DNA of 64,000 bases, taken from the NCBI RefSeq assembly GCF_021532615.1, contig NZ_JAKGAQ010000002.1, positions 534,501 to 598,500 on the forward strand. Direction: 5' to 3'. A program made the translations under genes and the position numbers. The stretch's first letter is position 1. Every line of letters begins with the position of its first letter. Source of the DNA: Octadecabacter dasysiphoniae (GTDB lineage: Bacteria; Pseudomonadota; Alphaproteobacteria; Rhodobacterales; Rhodobacteraceae). Positions 1 through 7,429 of the stretch are shown here, piece by piece. The notes under the pieces are model-generated. The model was not told where the DNA came from, searched no databases, and saw only the letters and a program-made list of their open reading frames with translations.

Positions 1-57
1 TAGGTCGTGAATCACGTTTGGCAGACTCCTTGTCTGCACAGAGCATTGCCACGCCTT

Positions 58-84
58 CGTGAAAATTCAAAGGATTTTTTCACG
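58..84. repeat. Inverted repeat across the stop codon of the msrC-like gene
   Basis: The arms CGTGAAAA (58-65) and TTTTCACG (77-84) are perfect complements with an 11-nt loop. The right arm contains the stop codon of the minus-strand sulfoxide reductase gene. It could act as a transcript end, but no clean T-run follows on the minus strand. A second small perfect hairpin, GCAGAC/GTCTGC, lies at 21-37. Nothing else is recognisable in bases 1-79. Confidence 0.35.
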
Positions 85-541
85 CCGCAGTGCGGCGACC
101 GAAAACATCCTTCAAAATCACCGCCATTTGGGTGGCATCATCATCCGTAAACGCATCCGGCTGATCGCTGTCGATATCAAACACCGCAATCACATCGCCC
201 GCAGCGTCAAACACAGGCAAAACCAGTTCGGACCGCGTTGAACTGGCGCAGGCGATATGGCCCTCGAACGCCTCAACATCCGGCACCAATTGCACCTGCC
301 CTGTGCGCGCCGCAGCCCCGCAAACCCCACGCGAAAACGGGATTTGCAAACACCCATGCCCGCCCTGATACGGCCCGATCTTCAAAAGCCCGGGCTCGGT
401 CACGCGGTAAAATCCGGTCCAATCGAACCGCGCGTCGCTATGATGCACCTCACAGGCTATCGTCGCCATCAGGGCAACCGCATCATCCTCGCCCTCTGTC
501 AGGCTTTGGATCGTCTGGGACAGCGTCGCGTAGTCAGGCAT
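80..541 (-). CDS. msrC: Free methionine-(R)-sulfoxide reductase, GAF domain (fRMsr)
   Basis: A 153-residue single-GAF-domain protein expected to reduce free L-methionine-(R)-sulfoxide in the cytoplasm with thioredoxin-type reductant. The family signature is clear: WTGFY near residue 41, IPFSRGVCG, QLVPDV, GHIAC and a FDIDS-type strand. Three cysteines, 64, 74 and 98, are spaced 10 and 24 apart, the same spacing as the three redox cysteines of E. coli fRMsr. The start at 541 is chosen because GGAG lies six bases upstream. An ATG one codon earlier is possible. Longer in-frame extension to 637 has no ribosome site and does not resemble the family. It is divergent from the gamma-glutamyltransferase gene. 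Confidence 0.9.
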   Translation of the reverse strand: MPDYATLSQTIQSLTEGEDDAVALMATIACEVHHSDARFDWTGFYRVTEPGLLKIGPYQGGHGCLQIPFSRGVCGAAARTGQVQLVPDVEAFEGHIACASSTRSELVLPVFDAAGDVIAVFDIDSDQPDAFTDDDATQMAVILKDVFGRRTAA

Positions 542-750
542 CATTTTCTCCGAATCTTGCGGGTTGGGGGGCATTAAGGACGAAAAACCACAAAACGGCC
601 CCAATGTCTCCGCATCGCCACCAGATTCCAACGTCAAACCTGCCCTTGTAGCTGCATAGGCTCACCTCGGCGTCGCGTGTAACAGCCCCCACCCAGTGCG
701 CGACGTCGAGGACTACCTTGCGCCCTTCCCCTTCCCGACCACAATGCTAG

Positions 751-771
751 GTTCCTTCAAAACGAAGGAGC
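751..771 (+). promoter_or_regulatory. Hairpin that would bury the ggt ribosome-binding site
   Basis: Bases 751-758 (GTTCCTTC) pair with 764-771 (GAAGGAGC) over a five-base AAAAC loop, giving eight pairs with one G-T wobble. The right arm is the Shine-Dalgarno sequence of the following gene, whose ATG is at 776. Folded RNA would hide the ribosome site, so translation may depend on temperature or a helper. This is a sequence reading only; no folding energy was computed. Confidence 0.45.
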
Positions 772-775
772 ATCC

Positions 776-2353
776 ATGCGCGATTTTCAAAAACCCGGTC
801 GGTCAGCGGTCATCGCCCAAAACGGTATTTGTGCAACGTCCCATCCCTTGGCCGCCAAAGTGGCCGTGCAAATCCTTGAGGCAGGCGGAAATGCCATGGA
901 CGCCGCAATCGCCGGTGCTGTGTTGCTTGGAATATGCGAACCCCAGTCCACCGGCATTGGCGGCGATGCGTTCTGCCTGTTCAACCTTCCCGGCAGCGAT
1001 GATGTCCACGCGATGAATGCATCCGGTCGCGCACCCGCCGCACTGGACGCCGCCAAACTGCGCGCAGACGGTATGGATGTCCTGCCGCTGACATCCGTTC
1101 ACGCGATCAGCCTGCCCGGCGCGATGGATGGTTTCATCCAGCTGTCCAAAGACCACGGCAAAATCGGCCTCGCCGCGACCCTCGCGCCCGCGATCCATTA
1201 CGCAGATGCAGGCATGCCCATAGCCCCGAAAGTCGCGTTTGATTATGTCCAATCGGGCAGCACCCTGCACGGCGCAGGCCGCACGCATTACACGCTGCAA
1301 GACCAGTCCTTGAAAGTCGGGCAGATGTTCCGCGCCCCCGGTCAGGCAGACGCACTGCGCCGTGTCGCAATGGATGGCCGCGCCGGTTTCTACGAAGGCG
1401 AAGTCGCCGAGGACATGGTCAAATCCCTGAACGCAGCAGGCGGCACCCACACGCTGGATGATTTCGCCAACGTGCGCGCCGATTACACCGCCCCCGTGTC
1501 AGGCACCTACAAAGACATCGAACTGGTCGAACATCCGCCCAATGGTCAGGGCGCCACCGCGATCCTGATGCTCAATATCCTCAAACACTTCGACATCGCA
1601 GGGCTGGACCCAATGGGCACCAAACGCGCCCATCTTGAGGCCGAGGCCGCAAAGCTCGCCTATGACACGCGCAACCGCGTCATCGCCGACCCCGATCACA
1701 CCGCGCGGCTGGACCACATGCTAAGCGCGGACACGGCCGCAAAACTGGCCAACATGATCGATCCCGCATCCGCCATCCCGCCGTCCCTGCCCGGCGCCGA
1801 AGCCGTGCACAAAGACACCGTCTATATCACTGTGGTCGACAAAGACCGCATGTGTGTGTCGATGATCTATTCGATCTTCCACAGCTTCGGATCCGGCCTC
1901 GCGTCCGACAAATTCGGTATCCTGTTCCAGAACCGCGCTGCGGGCTTTACGCTGGAACAGGGTCACCCAAACGAGGCTGGCGGCAACAAACGCCCCATGC
2001 ACACCATCATCCCCGGAATGGTCAAACGCGCAGGCAAAATCGAAATGCCGTTCGGTGTGATGGGCGGCGCGTATCAGCCCTGCGGCCACGCGCGTTTCCT
2101 GACCAACATGGAAGACTTCGGCATGGACGCCCAAACCGCCATCGACGCCCCGCGCTGTTTTGCCGAAGGCGACACGCTGAACATCGAAACGGGCTACCCC
2201 GAAAAGGTCGCGCAGGAACTGGCCGACATGGGCCACACTGTTACGCGCGCGGAAACCCCTATCGGCGGTGCACAAGCGATCAAACTGCGCAGCGATGGCA
2301 TGCTGGAAGGCGCATCAGACCCGCGCAAAGACGGCATCGCGCTGGGGTATTGA
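776..2353 (+). CDS. ggt: Gamma-glutamyltransferase family protein
   Basis: A 525-residue Ntn-hydrolase of the gamma-glutamyltranspeptidase family, which transfers or hydrolyses gamma-glutamyl groups of glutathione-like substrates. The GGNAMDAAIA segment near residue 37, the STGIGGDAF segment and NASGRAP (binding arginine) are typical. The autocatalytic cleavage threonine is most likely Thr348 in KDTVYITVVDKD, the start of the small subunit. The start ATG follows GAAGGAG. Unlike the periplasmic E. coli enzyme, no signal peptide is visible: the protein opens directly into the catalytic fold, so it is probably cytoplasmic, as in YwrD-like members. The next small gene follows after one base. Confidence 0.92.
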   Translation: MRDFQKPGRSAVIAQNGICATSHPLAAKVAVQILEAGGNAMDAAIAGAVLLGICEPQSTGIGGDAFCLFNLPGSDDVHAMNASGRAPAALDAAKLRADGMDVLPLTSVHAISLPGAMDGFIQLSKDHGKIGLAATLAPAIHYADAGMPIAPKVAFDYVQSGSTLHGAGRTHYTLQDQSLKVGQMFRAPGQADALRRVAMDGRAGFYEGEVAEDMVKSLNAAGGTHTLDDFANVRADYTAPVSGTYKDIELVEHPPNGQGATAILMLNILKHFDIAGLDPMGTKRAHLEAEAAKLAYDTRNRVIADPDHTARLDHMLSADTAAKLANMIDPASAIPPSLPGAEAVHKDTVYITVVDKDRMCVSMIYSIFHSFGSGLASDKFGILFQNRAAGFTLEQGHPNEAGGNKRPMHTIIPGMVKRAGKIEMPFGVMGGAYQPCGHARFLTNMEDFGMDAQTAIDAPRCFAEGDTLNIETGYPEKVAQELADMGHTVTRAETPIGGAQAIKLRSDGMLEGASDPRKDGIALGY

Positions 2354-2354
2354 T

Positions 2355-2558
2355 ATGAACTGGGACGCCCTCACAAAACGCCTCGCCCGCACGGGTGGCC
2401 TTGCGTTCATGATCGCGGGCGGCATCCTGTGCGGCCAAGCGATATCGCAGGCATTAGACGGCGTGCCGGACGCAACATTAGACGCAGCAATCTACGCGGC
2501 CATGTTCAGCTTTGGCGGAATGATTTTCTTCTGGAGCCGCAGACCCCCGAAAGACTAG
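2355..2558 (+). CDS. Small two-helix membrane protein, function unknown
   Basis: A 67-residue protein starting at ATG 2355, one base after the ggt stop, so probably translated from the same message. Two hydrophobic stretches (about residues 17-32 and 44-61, the latter containing AMFSFGGMIFFW) suggest a pair of membrane helices, with a basic C-terminal end. A longer in-frame extension into ggt (from 2268) is a frame shadow. Its stop shares CTAG with the stop of convergent hspQ. I recognise no family. Confidence 0.7.
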   Translation: MNWDALTKRLARTGGLAFMIAGGILCGQAISQALDGVPDATLDAAIYAAMFSFGGMIFFWSRRPPKD

Positions 2559-2881
2559 TTCAGCTGGAAATGCAGCGGGTACTGGCCATCCTGAAACGGG
2601 CCGAACAAATCGTCCAGATCAGGGTGGTCCACAGGCTGACCGGAGTAATCCGCGACCAAATTCTGTTCGGACACATAAGCCACGTAATAGGACTGATCGT
2701 TTTCCGCCAACAGGTGGTAAAACGGCTGGTCCTTCAGCGGGCGTGCATCCTCGGGGATGGCCTCGTACCATTCATCCGTGTTGGCAAACATCGCATCCAC
2801 ATCAAACACAACGCCGCGAAACGGATGTTTACGGTGTTTGACCACTTGGCCCAGATGATATTTTGCGCGTGTCTTCAGCAT
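2555..2881 (-). CDS. hspQ: Heat shock protein HspQ (hemimethylated-DNA-binding/YccV family)
   Basis: A 108-residue YccV/HspQ domain protein. In E. coli HspQ binds hemimethylated DNA and also acts as a specificity-enhancing factor for Lon. The pattern KYHLGQVVKHRKHPFRGVVFDVD at the start and FYHLLAENDQSYYVAYVSEQNL in the middle are close to the family consensus. The length is normal. AAGGGG lies upstream of the ATG. The gene is convergent with the small membrane protein and shares four bases with it. Confidence 0.93.
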   Translation of the reverse strand: MLKTRAKYHLGQVVKHRKHPFRGVVFDVDAMFANTDEWYEAIPEDARPLKDQPFYHLLAENDQSYYVAYVSEQNLVADYSGQPVDHPDLDDLFGPFQDGQYPLHFQLN

Positions 2882-2964
2882 GGTTTATTCGCCCCTTGGC
2901 CGTTACTAGACAAAAGCGCCCCGATGAGTCCATCCAAAGACGGTAAATTTTAAGGAAACAAACT

Positions 2965-3846
2965 GTGCAACTTGCTCTGACAGTGCTGGAAATCACCGCG
3001 CCAGTGTTCCTTTTGGCCGCCGTCGGCTTTGTCTGGGTTAAGTTAGGATACGAATACCGCGTTGAATTCGTGACAAGATTCGCGATGACGCTGTCCGTTC
3101 CCTGTCTGATCTTCACCGCATTGATGGGCACGCAAGTTGACGCTGCGGCGCTTGCGGCGCTGTCGGTTGCCGCCCTTGTGGCCTACGCGCTTGTCACCGT
3201 CGCCATGTGGCTTTTGGTTTTGGTGGGGCGGCTGGATCGGCGCACATTCCTCGCGCCACTGATCTTTGGCAACACCGGAAACCTCGGCCTGCCGCTGGCC
3301 TTGTTCGCGTTCGGCGACGTCGGGCTTGGCTACGCTGTCGTGGTGTTTGCCGTCATGGCCGTTCTCAGCTTTACGTTTGGCGTCTGGCTGGTGTCGGACG
3401 GCGGATCGCTGACCAAAGTCATCAAAGAACCCGTCGTTGCCGCAACAATCCTCGGTGCGCTGTTTTTGTGGCAAGGCTGGCAAACACCGACCTTCCTGAC
3501 AAACGCGCTGGAACTGATCGGTCAAATGGCGATCCCGATGATGCTGATCACATTGGGCGTGGCCGTGGCCCGCCTGAAACCAAATGCACTCGGCCTTGCG
3601 ACGCTTCTGGCGGCGATCAAATACGCGGTCTGTGCGGGCGTGGCCGCCGTTGTGGGCATCTGGTTCGGCCTCGATCCCGTCGCTCTCGCTGTGTTGGTGG
3701 TGCAGGTGGCGACCCCGGTGGCAGTGACATCCTATATGCTTGCGGCCAAATACGGCGCAGATTCTGACTCAGTGGCGGGCCTCGTCGTGGTCTCAACCCT
3801 CATGTCAGTGGTCACTTTACCGCTCATCCTCGCATTTGTGATCTGA
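2965..3846 (+). CDS. AEC-family transporter (auxin efflux carrier type permease)
   Basis: A 293-residue hydrophobic protein with about ten predicted membrane helices in two halves. The motif FGNTGNLGLPLALFAFGD near residue 100 and the C-terminal VVQVATPVAVTSYMLA segment are hallmarks of AEC permeases. Substrates in bacteria are usually carboxylates or small aromatic acids; the sequence does not tell which. The start is GTG 2965 with AAGGAA eight bases before it; the longest frame has no better start. No obvious operon partner. Confidence 0.9.
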   Translation: MQLALTVLEITAPVFLLAAVGFVWVKLGYEYRVEFVTRFAMTLSVPCLIFTALMGTQVDAAALAALSVAALVAYALVTVAMWLLVLVGRLDRRTFLAPLIFGNTGNLGLPLALFAFGDVGLGYAVVVFAVMAVLSFTFGVWLVSDGGSLTKVIKEPVVAATILGALFLWQGWQTPTFLTNALELIGQMAIPMMLITLGVAVARLKPNALGLATLLAAIKYAVCAGVAAVVGIWFGLDPVALAVLVVQVATPVAVTSYMLAAKYGADSDSVAGLVVVSTLMSVVTLPLILAFVI

Positions 3847-3930
3847 ACACCGCTTAAAACCGGTTCCCACATTGGCGAAACCCCGCTAAACTGGTCGCAA
3901 TAAAAATATAATAAAATAAGCGAGAGGCAG

Positions 3931-4518
3931 ATGAGCAAACTCTTTCGCGCCTGTGTATTACTTTTAATTCTGGGAAGCTGCGGCACCCGGGACAGTTCTG
4001 CACCGCGCAATCTAGACAACGCCTGTTCCATTCTAACAGAACGCCCGCATTACGTGCGCGCCTTCAAACAGGCTGAACGCAACTTTGGTGTGGAAACCCA
4101 CGTGTTGATGGCGATGATTTATCAAGAAAGTAAATTCATCGCAGACAACCGCCCCCCCCACCAATACGCCCTTGGCGTCATTCCGACAGGCCGCCAATCG
4201 TCCGCACTGGGATATTCCCAAGCGCTTGACGGCACATGGGAAGAATACGTCGATCAACGCGGCGGGCGCGGATCAGATCGCACCGACATTCAGGACGCCG
4301 CTGATTTCATGGGCTGGTATATGACTGCCACCGTGCGTGAAAACGGCATCCCGATGAACGACGTCTACAACCAGTATCTGGCCTATCACGACGGCCGCAC
4401 AGGCTGGCGCCGTGGCACATACCGATCCAAACCATGGTTGGTGCGCATCGCTGGCGAAGTCCGTGACCGTTCTGTGATGTATAACGCACAACTTCGGACC
4501 TGCCGCACATTCCGCTAA
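3931..4518 (+). CDS. Lipoprotein with lytic transglycosylase (SLT) domain
   Basis: A 195-residue envelope protein. The leader ends in LILGSC, a lipobox, so the mature protein is lipid-anchored at Cys17. The SLT domain follows: AMIYQESKF near residue 66 carries the expected catalytic glutamate and ALGYSQAL the substrate-groove G-x-S-Q segment; NQYLAYHDG matches the family's Tyr-containing C-terminal motif. It probably cleaves peptidoglycan glycan strands with 1,6-anhydro product formation. Short compared with Slt70, like dedicated single-domain enzymes. GAGAGGCAG precedes the ATG. An intrinsic terminator follows 20 bases after the stop. Confidence 0.88.
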   Translation: MSKLFRACVLLLILGSCGTRDSSAPRNLDNACSILTERPHYVRAFKQAERNFGVETHVLMAMIYQESKFIADNRPPHQYALGVIPTGRQSSALGYSQALDGTWEEYVDQRGGRGSDRTDIQDAADFMGWYMTATVRENGIPMNDVYNQYLAYHDGRTGWRRGTYRSKPWLVRIAGEVRDRSVMYNAQLRTCRTFR

Positions 4519-4538
4519 CGGCGGTCTGATCCAATAGA

Positions 4539-4573
4539 AAAGCGCGCCTCAAGGGGCGCGCTTTGTTGTTTTT
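4539..4573. terminator. Intrinsic terminator, probably bidirectional
   Basis: AAAGCGCGCC (4539-4548) pairs with GGCGCGCTTT (4555-4564) over a six-base loop, followed on the plus strand by a T-rich tract (GTTGTTTTT). On the minus strand the stem is followed by TTTTC, so it can also end lolA transcription. It sits between the convergent transglycosylase and lolA genes. Confidence 0.85.
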
Positions 4574-4601
4574 AGTGGTCTGGCGTCTGGGGCAAAGGCC
4601 G

Positions 4602-5219
4602 TTAGTTCCCCCAATTGCGCATTTCGCGTTGGATGTTGAACAAAATGTCAGGCACGCGCCCGTCCTTGGCCAAATCACCCAAAATCACCGTGGTCTGCTG
4701 GCCTGTATCGTCGGTCACAATCCACTGGCGCAGCTCAACCGGGTTGGAGGTATAGACCATCTGGATATTACCGTACTCGGGATGATCAGGGTCTTGCGCC
4801 GTCACGGTCGTCGTTGTCCCGTCACTTGTGTGACCGGTCACCATATTGGTCCGTGCGAAGTCGATATTGCGTTCAAGGATGATCGATAACGGTGTCTGGT
4901 TCAGCGGATAGCGATCCGGCCCCGTATCCGACCGCGGATCAAAAATTGCGACCTGTCCGCCCCCTGCAACGACCAGCGATTCCTCGGGCGGGTTATATTC
5001 AAACCGCACACGGTTCGGGCGCTTGATAAAAACCGTACCTGTGGAAATCGTGCCATCTGCGTTGATCTGCGTAAATTCACCCTCCGCACTGGTGAACGAG
5101 TTAAGATAAGTCGACACTTGCCCAAGCGACAGCTGCTGGGCCTGAGACGGCGAAGCCATGAGCCCTGCAAGCGCGAGGGGCACAGCCAAAAGACAAAGTC
5201 GGCGTGTAATCTGGTTCAT
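4602..5219 (-). CDS. lolA: Outer-membrane lipoprotein carrier protein LolA
   Basis: A 205-residue periplasmic chaperone that carries lipoproteins from the LolCDE exporter to the outer membrane. It has a Sec signal peptide ending ASPSQAQQ (about residue 28), then EGEFTQINADG, a FIKRPNRVRFEYNPP strand pattern and a VAGGGQVAIFDP turn typical of LolA. Size is normal for the family. In many related genomes lolA lies directly after ftsK. Here the CPA2 antiporter gene, on the other strand, sits between them. Confidence 0.92.
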   Translation of the reverse strand: MNQITRRLCLLAVPLALAGLMASPSQAQQLSLGQVSTYLNSFTSAEGEFTQINADGTISTGTVFIKRPNRVRFEYNPPEESLVVAGGGQVAIFDPRSDTGPDRYPLNQTPLSIILERNIDFARTNMVTGHTSDGTTTTVTAQDPDHPEYGNIQMVYTSNPVELRQWIVTDDTGQQTTVILGDLAKDGRVPDILFNIQREMRNWGN

Positions 5220-5347
5220 AATTCCTACCTAATCCGGGTTGCAGCGATTTGCACCTTATCGATGTCACAAACATGGGCCTTGCGCCGCCGTTAAGCGATA
5301 TCATGCCGCCCGTTACCAGATAACACGCTGATTTTGCTTGCGATGAA

Positions 5348-5404
5348 AGGGGCTCTGCCCCCGTCGCTGCGCGCCTCCCCCGGGATATTTACAAACCAAA
5401 GAAG
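5348..5404 (-). repeat. Dispersed intergenic repeat, copy A
   Basis: Read on the minus strand this begins CTTCTTTGGTTTGTAAATAT followed by CCCGGGGG and then a G/C-rich part GGGGGCAGAGCCCC that can fold on itself. The first 28 bases match copy B at 19734 at 26 positions. It lies in the 253-base gap between lolA and the antiporter gene, just upstream of the antiporter ribosome site. It is a REP-like extragenic element; I recall similar sequences as common in Rhodobacteraceae intergenic DNA. Confidence 0.75.
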
Positions 5405-5472
5405 CCGATTTGCGGCTTTCCCCCCTGCACGATCCCATTTAGCGTCAATTCATTGATCCGGGGGGATTCTTC

Positions 5473-7428
5473 ATGACCGATTTTCTGATGCTGGCGTTTG
5501 TGTTCTTGGTCGCGGGGGTGATCGCGGTGCCGATTGCATCGCGCTTGGGCCTTGGATCCGTTCTTGGGTACTTGATCGCGGGCATTCTGATTTCCCCCGT
5601 CTTGGCGCTGCTGGGGGTCGATGTGATTGCGATCCAGCATTTCGCCGAATTCGGCGTCGTGATGATGTTGTTCCTTGTCGGGCTGGAACTGGAACCAAAA
5701 CTGCTTTGGGCCATGCGCGCGCGGCTGATCGGGCTGGGCGGTGGGCAGGTGGTGTTAACGACCCTTGTGGTCATGGCCGCGGCCATGGCCTTTGGCCAAA
5801 GTTGGTCTATCGCGCTGGCTATTGGTTTGGTCATGGCATTGTCGTCGACAGCCATCGTTCTGCAAACGCTAAACGAAAAAGGCCTGATGAAAAGTGACGG
5901 AGGCCAATCCAGCTTTAGCGTGCTGCTGACCCAGGACATCGCGGTTATTCCAATGCTCGCCTTCATTCCGCTTTTGGCGATTTCCACCCTCGGCGATGTG
6001 CCTGCTGATATGGTCGCCCACGGTGAAACCGCCCATGTCGAAGCCCCAGCTGACCCCCACGGCGATCCCCATGCAGCGGATGATCACGGCGATGATCATG
6101 GGTCGGGCATGAGCCTTGTTGACGGGCTTGGGCCATGGGCGACTGCGGGCGTTACCATCGCCGCCGTTGCTGCGGTTGTCCTTGGCGGCAGCTTTCTGAC
6201 TTCCCCGATTTTCCGCTTTGTGGCGGGCGCCAACCTGCGCGAATTGTTTACGGCAACGGCGTTGATGATGGTTATCGGCATCGCGCTTTTGATGTCGCTT
6301 GTCGGTCTGTCGCCCGCGCTTGGCACATTCCTTGCGGGTGTCGTTCTTGCCAATTCGGAATACCGCCACGAACTGGAATCCGACATTGATCCCTTCAAGG
6401 GTCTGCTGCTTGGCCTGTTTTTCATGACCGTCGGCGCGGGCATTGATTTTGGGCTGCTACAGGCAAATCTGCTTGCCATTGTAGGCATGACCTTGGGGCT
6501 GATCGCCGTAAAGGCGGGTGTTCTTTTGATCCTTGCGGTGGTGTTCAAAATCAATGGCGCAGATCGCTGGTTGTTCGCGCTTGGCCTCGCGCAGGCGGGT
6601 GAATTCGGCTTTGTGTTGCTGTCTTTCACCGTTGCAAGCAATGTCATCCCCGGCCCGATTGCCGACCTTCTTTTGCTGGTTGTGGCCCTTTCAATGCTTC
6701 TGACGCCACTGTTGTTCATCTTTTATGACCGCGTGATCGTGCCGCGTTTTGCGGCCGGCGAAACACGCGAAGAAGACACGATCGAGGAATCCAAAGGCAT
6801 CATCGTGGCCGGACACGGGCGCATGGGTGTCGTCGTCGGGCGTATGCTGGCCGGTGCCGGATACGGGGCCACCGTCATTGATTATTCGTCCAAACAGATC
6901 GATTTCCTCGCTCAGTTCGGGTTTCGCGCCTATTACGGCGATGCGACCCGCCCCGATCTTTTGCATTCTGCTGGCATTGCTGACGCGAAAATTCTGGTCG
7001 TCGCGATTGATAACAAGGAACAGGCCACAGCGCTGGTCCACTACGTTCACGCCAATCATCCCCATGTCCACATTGTCGCCCGCGCGATTGACCGCGGTCA
7101 TGTCTATGATTTGTGGCATGCAGGGTGCCGCGATGTGATCCGCGAAACCTTTGACAGCGCCACCCGCATGGGGCGTTCCGTTTACGAAGCCCTCGGGATT
7201 GAGCGCGAAAAATCGAACCTCATGGTTAAGGCCTTCGCGGATATGGATAAGAGATCCCTGCGCGACATGGCCGAACATTATGACCCGGACCTGCCAGCCA
7301 CACAAAACGAAGCCTACATGACCAACGTGCGCGAAATGATCCAGGTCTGGGAGGCCGAACTGGTCGAGGAAAACAAACGTATCCTTGCAGATGGTGGCGC
7401 AAAAACGGGGTCCGAAGACCCCGCCTAA
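5473..7428 (+). CDS. CPA2-family cation:proton antiporter with RCK/TrkA-N domain (KefB/KefC-like)
   Basis: A 651-residue membrane protein. Residues 1-420 form a Na+/H+ exchanger-type domain with about 12 helices, including FAEFGVVMMLFLVGLELEP and VLLTQDIAVIPML. Residues 440-600 form a Rossmann TrkA-N domain (IIVAGHGRMGVVVGRML) that usually senses nucleotides or NAD(H). Probable role: potassium or sodium export in exchange for protons. A histidine- and aspartate-rich loop (about residues 180-212) interrupts the membrane domain. ATG 5473 follows GGGGGG. Its stop is one base from the convergent ftsK stop. Whether it is glutathione-gated like KefC cannot be told from sequence. Confidence 0.92.
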   Translation: MTDFLMLAFVFLVAGVIAVPIASRLGLGSVLGYLIAGILISPVLALLGVDVIAIQHFAEFGVVMMLFLVGLELEPKLLWAMRARLIGLGGGQVVLTTLVVMAAAMAFGQSWSIALAIGLVMALSSTAIVLQTLNEKGLMKSDGGQSSFSVLLTQDIAVIPMLAFIPLLAISTLGDVPADMVAHGETAHVEAPADPHGDPHAADDHGDDHGSGMSLVDGLGPWATAGVTIAAVAAVVLGGSFLTSPIFRFVAGANLRELFTATALMMVIGIALLMSLVGLSPALGTFLAGVVLANSEYRHELESDIDPFKGLLLGLFFMTVGAGIDFGLLQANLLAIVGMTLGLIAVKAGVLLILAVVFKINGADRWLFALGLAQAGEFGFVLLSFTVASNVIPGPIADLLLLVVALSMLLTPLLFIFYDRVIVPRFAAGETREEDTIEESKGIIVAGHGRMGVVVGRMLAGAGYGATVIDYSSKQIDFLAQFGFRAYYGDATRPDLLHSAGIADAKILVVAIDNKEQATALVHYVHANHPHVHIVARAIDRGHVYDLWHAGCRDVIRETFDSATRMGRSVYEALGIEREKSNLMVKAFADMDKRSLRDMAEHYDPDLPATQNEAYMTNVREMIQVWEAELVEENKRILADGGAKTGSEDPA

Positions 7429-7429
7429 A

